Positions 35,448 through 46,809 of a stretch of DNA of 64,000 nt are shown here, in pieces. The stretch covers positions 124,001 to 188,000 of the forward strand of contig NZ_PNXY01000006.1 in the NCBI RefSeq assembly GCF_002879865.1, read 5' to 3'. Below the pieces are notes generated by a model. The model had not been told where the DNA came from. It saw only the letters and a list, made by a program, of their open reading frames with translations, and did no database searches. A program made the translations under genes and the position numbers. Numbering within the stretch: position 1 is the first letter of the stretch; every line of letters starts with the position of its first letter. Origin of the DNA: Paraburkholderia rhynchosiae. Lineage in GTDB: Bacteria > Pseudomonadota > Gammaproteobacteria > Burkholderiales > Burkholderiaceae.

Positions 35448-36338
35448 TTACCGTTCGAGCGCTTCGAAAAAGGACAGCATTTCGGCGACCAGTTCGTCCG
35501 GCGCCTCTTCGGGTATGTAGTGCCCGCAAGACAGCGAACGGCCGCTCACGTCGCGCGCCACGTGACGCCATTCGGTCAGCGCGTCGAAGCATTTTTCGAT
35601 CACGCCTTTGTCGCCCCACAGCACGCGCAAAGGGCAACCGATCTTGTGCCCACGCTCGATGTCCGCGCGATCGTGCTCCAGGTCGATGCTCGCCGACGCG
35701 CGGTAGTCCTCGCACATTGCATGCACGGCGCCCGGTTGCGCGAGCGCCGCGCGGTAGGCATCGAGCGCGGCCGGATCGAACGGCGCGAGGCCCGCGTGAC
35801 GGCCGCCGATCACCGCATCCACGTAAGCGGCCGGGTTCGCGCCGATCAGCGTTTCGGGCAGCGGCTCGGGCTGGATCAGGAAGAACCAGTGGAAATAATG
35901 CGTGGCGAACGCGCGGTTGGTCGCTTCGTACATGGCTAGCGTCGGCGCAATGTCGAGCAGCATCAAACGTTCGACGGCGTCGGCATGATCGAGCGCCATG
36001 CGGTGCGCGACGCGCGCGCCGCGATCGTGCGCGCAGACAAGAAAACGCTCGAAGCCGAAGTGGCGCATCACGGCGACCTGATCCGCGGCCATCGCGCGTT
36101 TCGAATACGGCATGTGCTGCGCGTCGCTCGGCGGCTTGCCCGATGCGCCGTAGCCGCGCAGGTCGGTGGCGATGACCGTGAAGTGCCGGGCCAATTCCGC
36201 CGCGCATCGCGCCCAGATCAGATGCGACTGCGGATGACCGTGCAGCAGCAGAAGCGGCGGCCCTGCTCCGCCCTTCACTCCGAAGATATCCGCATCGCCC
36301 GCGACGACGCGAAAGGGCGTGAAATTCTCGAAGGACAT
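35448..36338 (-). CDS. Alpha/beta-hydrolase with the complete fluoroacetate dehalogenase active site
   Basis: A 296-residue hydrolase of the haloacetate/fluoroacetate dehalogenase family. The catalytic Asp is D105 in CAHDRGARVAHRM, with D129 and H273 completing the triad. The halide-binding residues H150 and W151 lie in YFHWFFLIQP, and Y212 in MCEDYRA. The carboxylate-binding arginines R106 and R109 are also present. Each aligns with the residue described for the Rhodopseudomonas enzyme (D110, R111, R114, D134, H155, W156, Y219, H280) at a constant offset of 5 up to W151 and 7 afterwards. The family includes non-defluorinating members, so activity is predicted, not shown. Confidence 0.85.
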   Translation of the reverse strand: MSFENFTPFRVVAGDADIFGVKGGAGPPLLLLHGHPQSHLIWARCAAELARHFTVIATDLRGYGASGKPPSDAQHMPYSKRAMAADQVAVMRHFGFERFLVCAHDRGARVAHRMALDHADAVERLMLLDIAPTLAMYEATNRAFATHYFHWFFLIQPEPLPETLIGANPAAYVDAVIGGRHAGLAPFDPAALDAYRAALAQPGAVHAMCEDYRASASIDLEHDRADIERGHKIGCPLRVLWGDKGVIEKCFDALTEWRHVARDVSGRSLSCGHYIPEEAPDELVAEMLSFFEALER

Positions 36339-36625
36339 AGCAGGGTCTCGTGTCGTTTGCAGTCAGTGCATTGTAAAAGCCCAATGTGTCCGCACCGGGT
36401 GGGATAACCCACGCAAGCATAGAAGCTGAACACTCCTTCCAACCGTTCAAGGCGAACCGGCGAATGTCAGCCGTATGCTTCGCCTATAATCGAACGACCG
36501 TTCTTAAACGTTCGAGCGGCCCTGTCCGGCTGCCCGCTTCAACGCGGCGCGAGCCGCATGTCGCTAAACTCATCAATAGCCGGGCGCTTCGCATGCACCG
36601 GTTCGTCAATCAGGAGACCCGCACT
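36339..36625. other. Divergent gap before the nitronate monooxygenase
   Basis: This 287-base region between divergent genes holds the operator-like site at 36485-36514. Nothing else stands out. Confidence 0.55.
36485..36514 (+). promoter_or_regulatory. -10 box joined to a TetR-like inverted site
   Basis: TATAAT (36485-36490) is followed directly by CGAACG (36491-36496) and, 12 bases on, CGTTCG (36509-36514). Within the spacer CCGTTC gives a second overlapping dyad, GAACG-AC-CGTTC. Such GAACG/CGTTC repeats over the start region are typical of TetR/AcrR operators. No -35 match and no tetR gene are present nearby. Confidence 0.45.
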
Positions 36626-37585
36626 ATGGCATTGCCCGCCGTCCTGCAAAATCTGGCGCTGCCTGTCGTCGCCTCGCCGATGTTCATCGTCAGCTATCCC
36701 GAACTCGTGCTGGCGCAGTGCAAGGCCGGTATCGTCGGATCGTTTCCCGCGCTGAACGCGCGCCCCGCCGAACTGCTCGACGAGTGGCTTACGCAGATCC
36801 AGGCGCAGCTCGCCGAATACAAGGCGGCGCATCCTGATGCGGTCGTCGGACCGATTGCCGTCAACCAGATCGTCCATCAATCGAATACGCGGCTCGAACA
36901 CGACGTGCGCGTGTGCGTCGAGCACAAGGTGCCGATTTTCATCACGAGCCTGCGCGCGCCGGCGCGCGAGATCGTCGATGCGGTGCATAGCTACGGCGGC
37001 ATCGTGCTGCATGACGTGATCAATCTGCGTCACGCGCAGAAGGCGCTCGAAGCGGGCGTCGACGGTTTGATCCTGGTGGCGTCGGGCGCGGGCGGCCACG
37101 CGGGCACGACTTCGCCGTTCGCGCTGGTCGGCGAAGTGCGGCGCATTTTCGACGGCCCGATCGTGCTGTCGGGCTCGATTGCGAACGGCGGCTCGATTCT
37201 CGCCGCCCAAGCGATGGGCGCGGACCTCGCCTACATGGGCACGCGCTTCATTGCGACGAAAGAGGCGCATGCGGTCGATAGTTACAAGCAGGCAATCGTC
37301 GACTCGACCGCATCGGACATCATCTACACGAACCTGTTCACCGGCGTGCACGGCAATTACATTCGCGAGAGCATCGTCAATGCCGGGCTCGATCCAGAAG
37401 CGCTGCCCGAATCCGACAAGACCAGGATGAACTTCGCCAGTGACAAGGCGAAGGCATGGAAAGACATCTGGGGCGCGGGCCAGGGCGTCGGCCTGATGGA
37501 CGACGTGCCGAGCGTGAGCGAACTGGTCAAGCGTCTGTCGAAGGAATACGACGACGCGAAGGCGCGACTGGGCATCGCGCGCTGA
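36626..37585 (+). CDS. Nitronate monooxygenase (2-nitropropane dioxygenase family)
   Basis: A 319-residue FMN TIM-barrel enzyme oxidising nitronates. Family landmarks: LPVVASPMFIVSYPELVLAQCKAG at the start, NQIVHQSNTRLEHDV, the conserved HDVINLRHAQKALEAGVDGLILVASGAGGHAG with the catalytic-type His in GGHAG, and AQAMGADLAYMGTRFIATKEA at the phosphate-binding end. The AGGAG before 36626 decides the start. It probably detoxifies propionate-3-nitronate or similar nitroalkanes. Divergent from the putative dehalogenase. Confidence 0.92.
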   Translation: MALPAVLQNLALPVVASPMFIVSYPELVLAQCKAGIVGSFPALNARPAELLDEWLTQIQAQLAEYKAAHPDAVVGPIAVNQIVHQSNTRLEHDVRVCVEHKVPIFITSLRAPAREIVDAVHSYGGIVLHDVINLRHAQKALEAGVDGLILVASGAGGHAGTTSPFALVGEVRRIFDGPIVLSGSIANGGSILAAQAMGADLAYMGTRFIATKEAHAVDSYKQAIVDSTASDIIYTNLFTGVHGNYIRESIVNAGLDPEALPESDKTRMNFASDKAKAWKDIWGAGQGVGLMDDVPSVSELVKRLSKEYDDAKARLGIAR

Positions 37586-37670
37586 GGGTTTCGGACGTTT
37601 GCAAAGGCGAGCCTTGCTCGCCTGCTTGCGCCTCCCGTTTGCACGTCCTGCTTGCACCTCCTGCTTCTAC

Positions 37671-41285
<3,615 letters not shown>

Positions 41286-41448
41286 GTCTCCCCCAGATCG
41301 TTACGCTGTATGCGTGTATGGGTGCTGGCAACCAGTATAGCGAAATGGGTCGCGGCGGCTTACGCGCACCGCCGCACGGGGAGTGGGCTTGGGGCTAGTG
41401 GGACGCTTTGGCCGCTTAGCCGCCTGAACAGCTGTTCGAGTCGCCTGG

Positions 41449-41487
41449 GCTGTTTCGGCTGTTTGGGCTGTTTGGGCTGTTTGGGCC
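41449..41487. repeat. 9-base tandem repeat between LysR gene and icmF
   Basis: Units of GCTGTTTGG (the second with one change, GCTGTTTCG) are repeated four times within the non-coding gap. Confidence 0.85.
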
Positions 41488-41534
41488 GCCTCTCACACGC
41501 CGGACGCTCGCTAGGCTCCGACGCCCTTTTGTGC

Positions 41535-42470
41535 CTACCGTCCCGCCAGCGCCTTGATCTGTTCGAGCGACGGCCACAGCGATTCGTTCGCGAACCGGTC
41601 AGCAAGGAAATCCACGAACGAACGCACCTTCGCCGACAGATGACGGCGGCTCGCGTAGACCACATGGATCGGTAGCTCGCGCGGCGGCACTTCATCGACG
41701 AGTATCGGCACGAGACGCCCCTGGGCCAGATCGGCGCCAATCACTTCCGTGCCGAGCAGCGCGACGCCCGCGCCTTGCAGCACCATCACGCGTTGCGCTT
41801 CCAGGTGATTCACGATCAGATTGCCCGACAGACGCACGCGCGCGGCGTCGCCGGTCGCCTGAACGACGTCGAGCGCCGACACGCCCGCGTATTGCAGAAA
41901 GTTGTGGCGCGCGAGATCGGCGGCCGTCTTCGGCGTGCCGCGCCGGCGCAGATAGTCCGGCGACGCGCACAGCAGCAGATGCGCCATCGCGATCTGCCGC
42001 GCGATCAGCGAAGACGACTTCAAGCCGCTCGGCGAAGCGCGGATCGCGACATCGAAGCCCTCGTCGATCAACTCGACCACGCGGTCCGACAACGTTATAT
42101 CGACGGTGACCTGTGGATACTGCGCTGCGTAGTCGGCGACGGCAGCCATGACGTGACTCAATCCGAACGCCGATAGCGACGACACCCGCAAACGCCCTTG
42201 CGGCACGACGCTCGCCGCGCCAACCACCTGCTCGGCTTCCTCGAGTTCGGTGAGCACCTGGCTCAGACGCTCATAGTATTCGCGGCCCGCCTCGGTCGGC
42301 GCGACGCGGCGCGTCGTGCGGTTCAGCAAGCGGGCGCCGAGCTGCTGTTCGAGATGCATCACATGCTTGCTCGCCATCGCCGCCGACATCTCCATCCGGT
42401 CAGCCGCGCCGACGAAGCTGCCCACTTCGACCACTTGCCGAAACACTTTCATGCTGACGAGGGTGTCCAT
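41535..42470 (-). CDS. LysR-family transcriptional regulator
   Basis: A 311-residue LTTR. The N-terminal HTH spans residues 1-60 (MKVFRQVVEVGSFVGAADRMEMSAAMASKHVMHLEQQLGARLLNRTTRRVAPTEAG, segmented). The co-inducer domain covers about 90-290, with PQGRLRVSSLSAFGLSHV and VVELIDEGFDVAIRASPSGLKSSSL. The type with SMKVFRQVVEVGSF resembles DsdC/AaeR-like 'crgA' regulators of Burkholderia. It lies downstream of the porin gene and upstream of icmF on the same strand; the target is not clear. Confidence 0.92.
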   Translation of the reverse strand: MDTLVSMKVFRQVVEVGSFVGAADRMEMSAAMASKHVMHLEQQLGARLLNRTTRRVAPTEAGREYYERLSQVLTELEEAEQVVGAASVVPQGRLRVSSLSAFGLSHVMAAVADYAAQYPQVTVDITLSDRVVELIDEGFDVAIRASPSGLKSSSLIARQIAMAHLLLCASPDYLRRRGTPKTAADLARHNFLQYAGVSALDVVQATGDAARVRLSGNLIVNHLEAQRVMVLQGAGVALLGTEVIGADLAQGRLVPILVDEVPPRELPIHVVYASRRHLSAKVRSFVDFLADRFANESLWPSLEQIKALAGR

Positions 42471-42862
42471 CCGAATCGCTCGCTCAAGGATTTAATCGGC
42501 GTCATTTTGCACGGTTTATCAAGAGCCGGTAGGCAAAGGTAGCGTGCGAGCGTGGCGGAATGTCGGAACGCAAAAGCCCGCGTTCAAGAGGAAGCGGGCT
42601 TGCGGTTCTGGCGGAGTTTGTTGCGAAGGGTTGGCGAAGTCTGTTGCGGCAGTCGTTGCGACATACCTTGCGGTTGCCCTTGCCGCATACCTCGCGGCAC
42701 GGCTGGGCTGCGACTGCGACTGCTGCTGGACCGCGGCACGGCTGCAGTTGGCGACTGCGGCACCGCTTGCGGCCACTGTCCCGCACGCTCGCATCCAGCC
42801 GTCAAACGCGGCGCCCCGGCAAGCCGGGCCGCCGCGCGGCATGTCGAGCGACGCAGCGACGC
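42471..42862. other. Gap between LysR gene and porin
   Basis: A 392-base non-coding stretch, with a terminator on the minus strand at 42571-42603 and a small GC hairpin (CCCGGC/GCCGGG) just after the porin stop near 42816-42829. It is rich in GTTGCG-like short runs. No gene seen. Confidence 0.6.
42571..42603 (-). terminator. Terminator downstream of the porin
   Basis: AAGCCCGC and GCGGGCTT form an 8-bp stem with a 12-base loop. On the minus strand it is followed by TTTTGCG. It lies about 260 bases beyond the porin stop. Confidence 0.65.
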
Positions 42863-43948
42863 CTAGAACTTCGCGCGCAAGCCGACGCCATAAGTGTTGC
42901 CGCTCGACTGGCTGCTGATGTGGTCGTACAGATAAGCCGCGTAGACGTCCGTGCGCTTGGACAGCGGGTAGTCGTAGCCGATCGCCGCCGTCTGACGCGT
43001 CTGGTCGAAGCCGCCGCCGTCGCGCGAGTATGCATAGGACGCCATCACCGTGCCCGGACCCGCCGGCACCGAGACGCCGCCCTGCGCCGTGTTCACGTGC
43101 CAGCTCGTCAATGTCTGGTCGTTGTGGGTGTACATGTACTGGCCGAACAGTTTCACGTACTTCAGGTCGTACGACACACCGACCTGCGCCACGCTCTGCG
43201 CCTTCAGGCCAGGCACGCCCGACGAGTCGAAGCTGCCCAGATCGCCCGGTGTGTTGTTGAAGTTCACGTACTGATACACCGCGGTCGCTGCGAACGGGCC
43301 GTGGAAATACAGCACCTGGCCGCTCCATTTCTTCGCGCCGTTCTGCGTCGTGTTGCCGAGCGCGTACATCGCGCTCGCCGACAGACCGTTGAAGTTCGGC
43401 GACTGATACTGCACCGCATTGTTCCAGCCGGAGTCGCCGGTCACACCCTGATCGGTCGAATACGTCGGGAACGTACCGAGGCCGAGGTACACGTGATAGA
43501 CCATCGGCGAAAAGACGTACGAGTCGATGAACGGGTTGAACAGAATCGTCGACACGAACAGTTCGGTGGTCAGACGGCCGGCCGTGACCGTGCCGTACGG
43601 CGATTCGATACCGACGTACGCGTTGCGCGAGAACGTCGTATCGCCCGTGAATCGGCCGTACTGACCGTTCTGCGCGCGGAAGAAACCTTCCAGCGTGAAG
43701 ATCGCCTTGTAGCCGTTGCCCAGATCCTCGGCCCCTTTCAAACCCCAGTACGACGTCGACATCCCGCCGCCGGACACCTGCACCGCGTTCTTGCCGCCGG
43801 GGAATTTCTGCGCGCCGACCCATTCGTCGACCTGACCGTAAAGTTGCACGCTCGATTGCGCAAAAGCAGACGATGCACTGGCCAGCAAAGCGGCACACGC
43901 GGTTGCCTTGACGGCGGTTTTCAGCGCACGGCTGATGCTTGTTTTCAT
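42863..43948 (-). CDS. Outer-membrane porin (Burkholderia OpcP/OmpC type)
   Basis: A 361-residue general porin. The signal peptide MKTSISRALKTAVKATACAALLASASSAFAQ ends before QSSVQLYGQVDEW, the usual start of a beta-strand. Repeated amphipathic strands with alternating aromatics follow (STSYWGLKGAEDLGNGYKAIFTLEGFF, FSRNAYVGIESPYGTVTAGR). The end is YGVGLRAKF with terminal Phe, the outer-membrane-protein signal recognised by the Bam complex. AGGAG stands just before the ATG at 43948; a longer frame would bury the signal. It forms trimeric pores in the outer membrane for small hydrophilic solutes. Confidence 0.95.
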   Translation of the reverse strand: MKTSISRALKTAVKATACAALLASASSAFAQSSVQLYGQVDEWVGAQKFPGGKNAVQVSGGGMSTSYWGLKGAEDLGNGYKAIFTLEGFFRAQNGQYGRFTGDTTFSRNAYVGIESPYGTVTAGRLTTELFVSTILFNPFIDSYVFSPMVYHVYLGLGTFPTYSTDQGVTGDSGWNNAVQYQSPNFNGLSASAMYALGNTTQNGAKKWSGQVLYFHGPFAATAVYQYVNFNNTPGDLGSFDSSGVPGLKAQSVAQVGVSYDLKYVKLFGQYMYTHNDQTLTSWHVNTAQGGVSVPAGPGTVMASYAYSRDGGGFDQTRQTAAIGYDYPLSKRTDVYAAYLYDHISSQSSGNTYGVGLRAKF

Positions 43949-44506
43949 GGGTTCTCCTGTCTTTGTCAAAAGGGTGTGGCTGTGCGAAAGGGGGAACTCG
44001 CGCGAACTATTGTTGTTGTCCGGTTGTTGTTGTCGGTTCTTGTCAGTTCAGTCATCGAGCTAATCTGGGCGGGATCATCTTTGCGGACCATTTTTATAAA
44101 CAAAAATAACGCTGGTTATTGCCGGTATATCGGTCTGATTAGTTTTGTCGCTTATCGGCCTGCTAAAGACTGTGTGGTCAGCCTGTTCGCGGTGCCGCCG
44201 CGAAAGCCACGATGTCGCGCGAAGCCACGCTCGCGCGGCGCCTGTCGGTTCATAACGCTTCAAACGACGCGCCGCTGACGCGCCGCCGCATACACATTCA
44301 AATTTGACGACGGGACGCGGCGCGCTGCCGAATGTTTTCAAAAAAGTGTGGCGTCGAAACGTCAGATTGCGCGCCTGCTTTCGAAGCGCGCTAGCGCGTG
44401 ATGCCGGTGTCAAGCGGATTGAAAGATACGAAGGTGAAAAGCGCCGCGAGCAACGAGCGTTGCCCGGTATTGAGCACAAGCGAAAAACGCCGCGCGCGAA
44501 TCAAGC
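43949..44506. other. Porin promoter region
   Basis: A 558-base gap upstream of the porin. An AT-rich patch at 44085-44165 is the likeliest site of the porin promoter, with TATAAA-like sequence on the minus strand, and a run of GTTGTTGTT repeats lies at 44009-44030. No gene with support. Confidence 0.55.
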
Positions 44507-45049
44507 TTAATTGCGGTAGGGAGAACCTTCGGGCGGACGAGCGTCGTCGCCTTGGCGCTGAATCGCGCGCATCGAGCCGCGTTCTTCGTTATAACGAGCG
44601 ACGTCGGCGCGGATCGAACCGGAGCGAACTGGCGCATTGCCTTGGGGCCGCGGTCCTGGGCGCGACTCCGCGCTAACCGGCGTCAACGCGCCGGCATACG
44701 ACGGGATGCCGCCGCGGCCGTCGCCGGGATAAGCACCCGGTCCGGCGACACGATGCAGGCCTACGCTCGGCGCGCCGTCGCGGCCGACGTCGCGGTTGAC
44801 GTAATTGCCATGGCCATAGCTGTCCGCGATGAACTGCGCGCCGCCGTGGGGCAGGCCCGGCCCTTTCGCGTAGGCGAACGAGCACAGCGCGACGATAAAC
44901 GCGCCCCACGCCCAGTGCTTCGTTCTCGACAACCCGTCCACCAGTGACTCACTTGCCCGAAGACTTGCCTGAAGCCCACCGTTCGAGCTGCGATGGACTT
45001 GTTGTGGGACTGGCACGGGCGCTGCGCACAAGTCGCGGCGCGGGGGCAT
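44507..45049 (-). CDS. Hypothetical exported protein
   Basis: A frame of up to 180 residues. A hydrophobic segment WAWGAFIVALCSFAYA at about residues 46-61 followed by KGPGLPHGGAQFIADSYGHGNYVNRDVGRDG looks like a signal peptide and mature start. The real start could therefore be an internal GTG or TTG near 44940, making a 140-residue preprotein. The mature part is rich in Gly, Pro, Arg and charged residues, with RQGDDARPPEGSPYRN at the end, and lacks known motifs. Ribosome-binding signals are weak for every candidate. I do not recognise a family. The choice of start is open; 45049 is the longest frame. Confidence 0.55.
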   Translation of the reverse strand: MPPRRDLCAAPVPVPQQVHRSSNGGLQASLRASESLVDGLSRTKHWAWGAFIVALCSFAYAKGPGLPHGGAQFIADSYGHGNYVNRDVGRDGAPSVGLHRVAGPGAYPGDGRGGIPSYAGALTPVSAESRPGPRPQGNAPVRSGSIRADVARYNEERGSMRAIQRQGDDARPPEGSPYRN

Positions 45050-45527
45050 CCCGACGGCCTCTGAAACGGTAATTTATGGGCACTGGCAAAGGGTGTCGAG
45101 CCAAAAAGTGTTAGGCCTCGACCGCCGTTGTAACACCTTGTTACTGCGACGTTTTTCTACGACATAACCCTTGCGTAAACCGCCTGAAGCCGCTCGTTGA
45201 CCGGGACTCCTCGCGTTCGCGGAACGCGTAGCGGACAAGGCCGGGAGCCGAGCTGCCGACGTGGCGGCTGGCCGACTGTCAGAGAGCGAAAACGCAAGAG
45301 CTCGGGACAGCTGAATGCGGGACCATCCGCGCACTGCTCCCATTCGCGCAGTTCCTCCGGAATGCGCGCCGGTCATCAATCGATTCAGTAAATGAATTTG
45401 CGTTTTTAATCGCTTTGGCAGGACAATAGTCGTTTTCCCTGGCATGAAGCGACGGCACGCAAAGCGACGCGGCGCTTCGCGCACGCGCCTTGCGTGCCAT
45501 TCCGCATCACCGATTTGAGACCCCGAC
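45050..45527. other. Gap before the sodium/bile-acid-type transporter
   Basis: A 478-base stretch with a small inverted repeat GTAAC-ACCTT-GTTAC at 45130-45144, near the putative 5' side of the minus-strand hypothetical gene. No gene or terminator was recognised elsewhere. Confidence 0.55.
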
Positions 45528-46550
45528 ATGGCCCGTCCGAAACTGCTTCCCGACAACTTCACCTTGTGCCTCGTCGGCACCGTGATACTCGCCAGCTTGC
45601 TGCCGGTTCGGGGGCAGGCCGCCGTGGGGTTCGACTGGGTGACGAACGTGGCGGTCGGCCTGCTGTTCTTTCTACACGGCGCGAAGCTTTCGCGGGAAGC
45701 GATTGTTGCGGGCGCGACGCATTGGCGCCTGCATGTAGTCGTGCTGCTCAGCACGTTCGCGCTGTTTCCGCTGCTCGGCCTCGCGCTTAAACCGCTCCTT
45801 TCGCCACTTGTCACGCCTGCGCTCTATGCCGGGATCCTCTTCCTCTGCACCTTGCCATCGACGGTTCAGTCCTCTATCGCGTTCACGTCCATTGCCAAAG
45901 GCAATGTGCCGGCCGCCGTATGCAGCGCGTCGGCCTCCAGCCTGCTCGGCATCTTCATAACGCCCGCACTCGTCAGCGTTCTCGTCACGAATCAGGCGGC
46001 GGGCGGTAGCTCCCCTTGGCACACCGTGGGCAATATCGTGCTGCAATTGCTGGTGCCGTTCGTGGCCGGCCAACTGCTGCGCCCGTTGATCGGCAAGTGG
46101 ATCGAGCGGCATCGCGGCGTGCTGAAATTCGTGGATCAAGGCTCCATTCTGCTGGTGGTGTACGGCGCCTTCAGCGAGTCCGTGACCGAAGGCCTGTGGC
46201 ATCAGATTCCGCTCTCCGCGCTCGGCGGGATCGTGCTGATCAGCGTCGTGCTGCTCGCGCTCGCGCTGGCCGTCACGATTTTTGTGAGCAAGCGGCTCGG
46301 CTTCAGCCGCGCGGACCAGATCACCATCATCTTTTGCGGCTCGAAGAAAAGCCTTGCCGCCGGCGTGCCCATGGCCAAAGTCATCTTTGCCTCGCAGGCG
46401 GTGGGCGCCGTCGTTCTCCCGCTGATGCTGTTCCACCAGATCCAGCTGATGGTATGCGCCGCGCTCGCGCAGCGCTGGGGCGCCCGCGACACCACCGGGG
46501 AGACTCGCGCCGCGCGCGAGCGGACTGCCGCCGCCGTCGCTCGCCGTTGA
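45528..46550 (+). CDS. Bile acid:sodium symporter family transporter (SBF-like)
   Basis: A 340-residue membrane protein with about ten transmembrane helices. Family signatures are FDWVTNVAVGLLFFLHGAKLSREAI, LPSTVQSSIAFTSIAKGNVPAAVCSASASSLLGIF (the unwound helix motif) and IFCGSKKSLAAGVPMAKVIF. This is the P7TM subgroup of bacterial ASBT/SBF relatives, which take up or export organic anions. The ATG at 45528 gives MARPKLLPDNF, the usual start. Terminator 57 bases after the stop; single gene. Substrate unknown. Confidence 0.93.
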   Translation: MARPKLLPDNFTLCLVGTVILASLLPVRGQAAVGFDWVTNVAVGLLFFLHGAKLSREAIVAGATHWRLHVVVLLSTFALFPLLGLALKPLLSPLVTPALYAGILFLCTLPSTVQSSIAFTSIAKGNVPAAVCSASASSLLGIFITPALVSVLVTNQAAGGSSPWHTVGNIVLQLLVPFVAGQLLRPLIGKWIERHRGVLKFVDQGSILLVVYGAFSESVTEGLWHQIPLSALGGIVLISVVLLALALAVTIFVSKRLGFSRADQITIIFCGSKKSLAAGVPMAKVIFASQAVGAVVLPLMLFHQIQLMVCAALAQRWGARDTTGETRAARERTAAAVARR

Positions 46551-46606
46551 ATACGCGCGCAATGCAAATAGGACATTCATAAGCGCCCTCCCTGAGCGTC
46601 GTTTTC

Positions 46607-46634
46607 GAAAAGCCGCCTTGCGCGGCTTTTTGTT
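46607..46634 (+). terminator. Terminator after the SBF-like transporter
   Basis: AAAAGCCGC and GCGGCTTTTT form a short perfect stem around CTTGC, followed by T-rich TTGTTATTT. Confidence 0.9.
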
Positions 46635-46809
46635 ATTTCACGCGCAAACGCCGCCGTTGTCGCCTCGGCCGGATGGCATAAGCCGGTTCCTGGTAGCACT
46701 GAAGGACGCGCACCACGCACCATCTCGGTGCAACGCTTCACCAAAAGTTCACTTAATTCTCGGCACGGCAGGTCGATAAGCCGAAGGTCCATCGCTACGC
46801 CGACCTGCC

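Noticed and set aside
41430..41490. A GTTCGAGTC resembling a tRNA T-loop, with nearby tandem repeats
   Set aside because: No acceptor or anticodon stem can be drawn around it; the surroundings are a simple tandem repeat.
42560..44278. A 572-codon plus-strand frame opposite the porin
   Set aside because: Antisense to a clear porin with signal peptide and terminal Phe; composition is Arg/Val/His rich without motifs.
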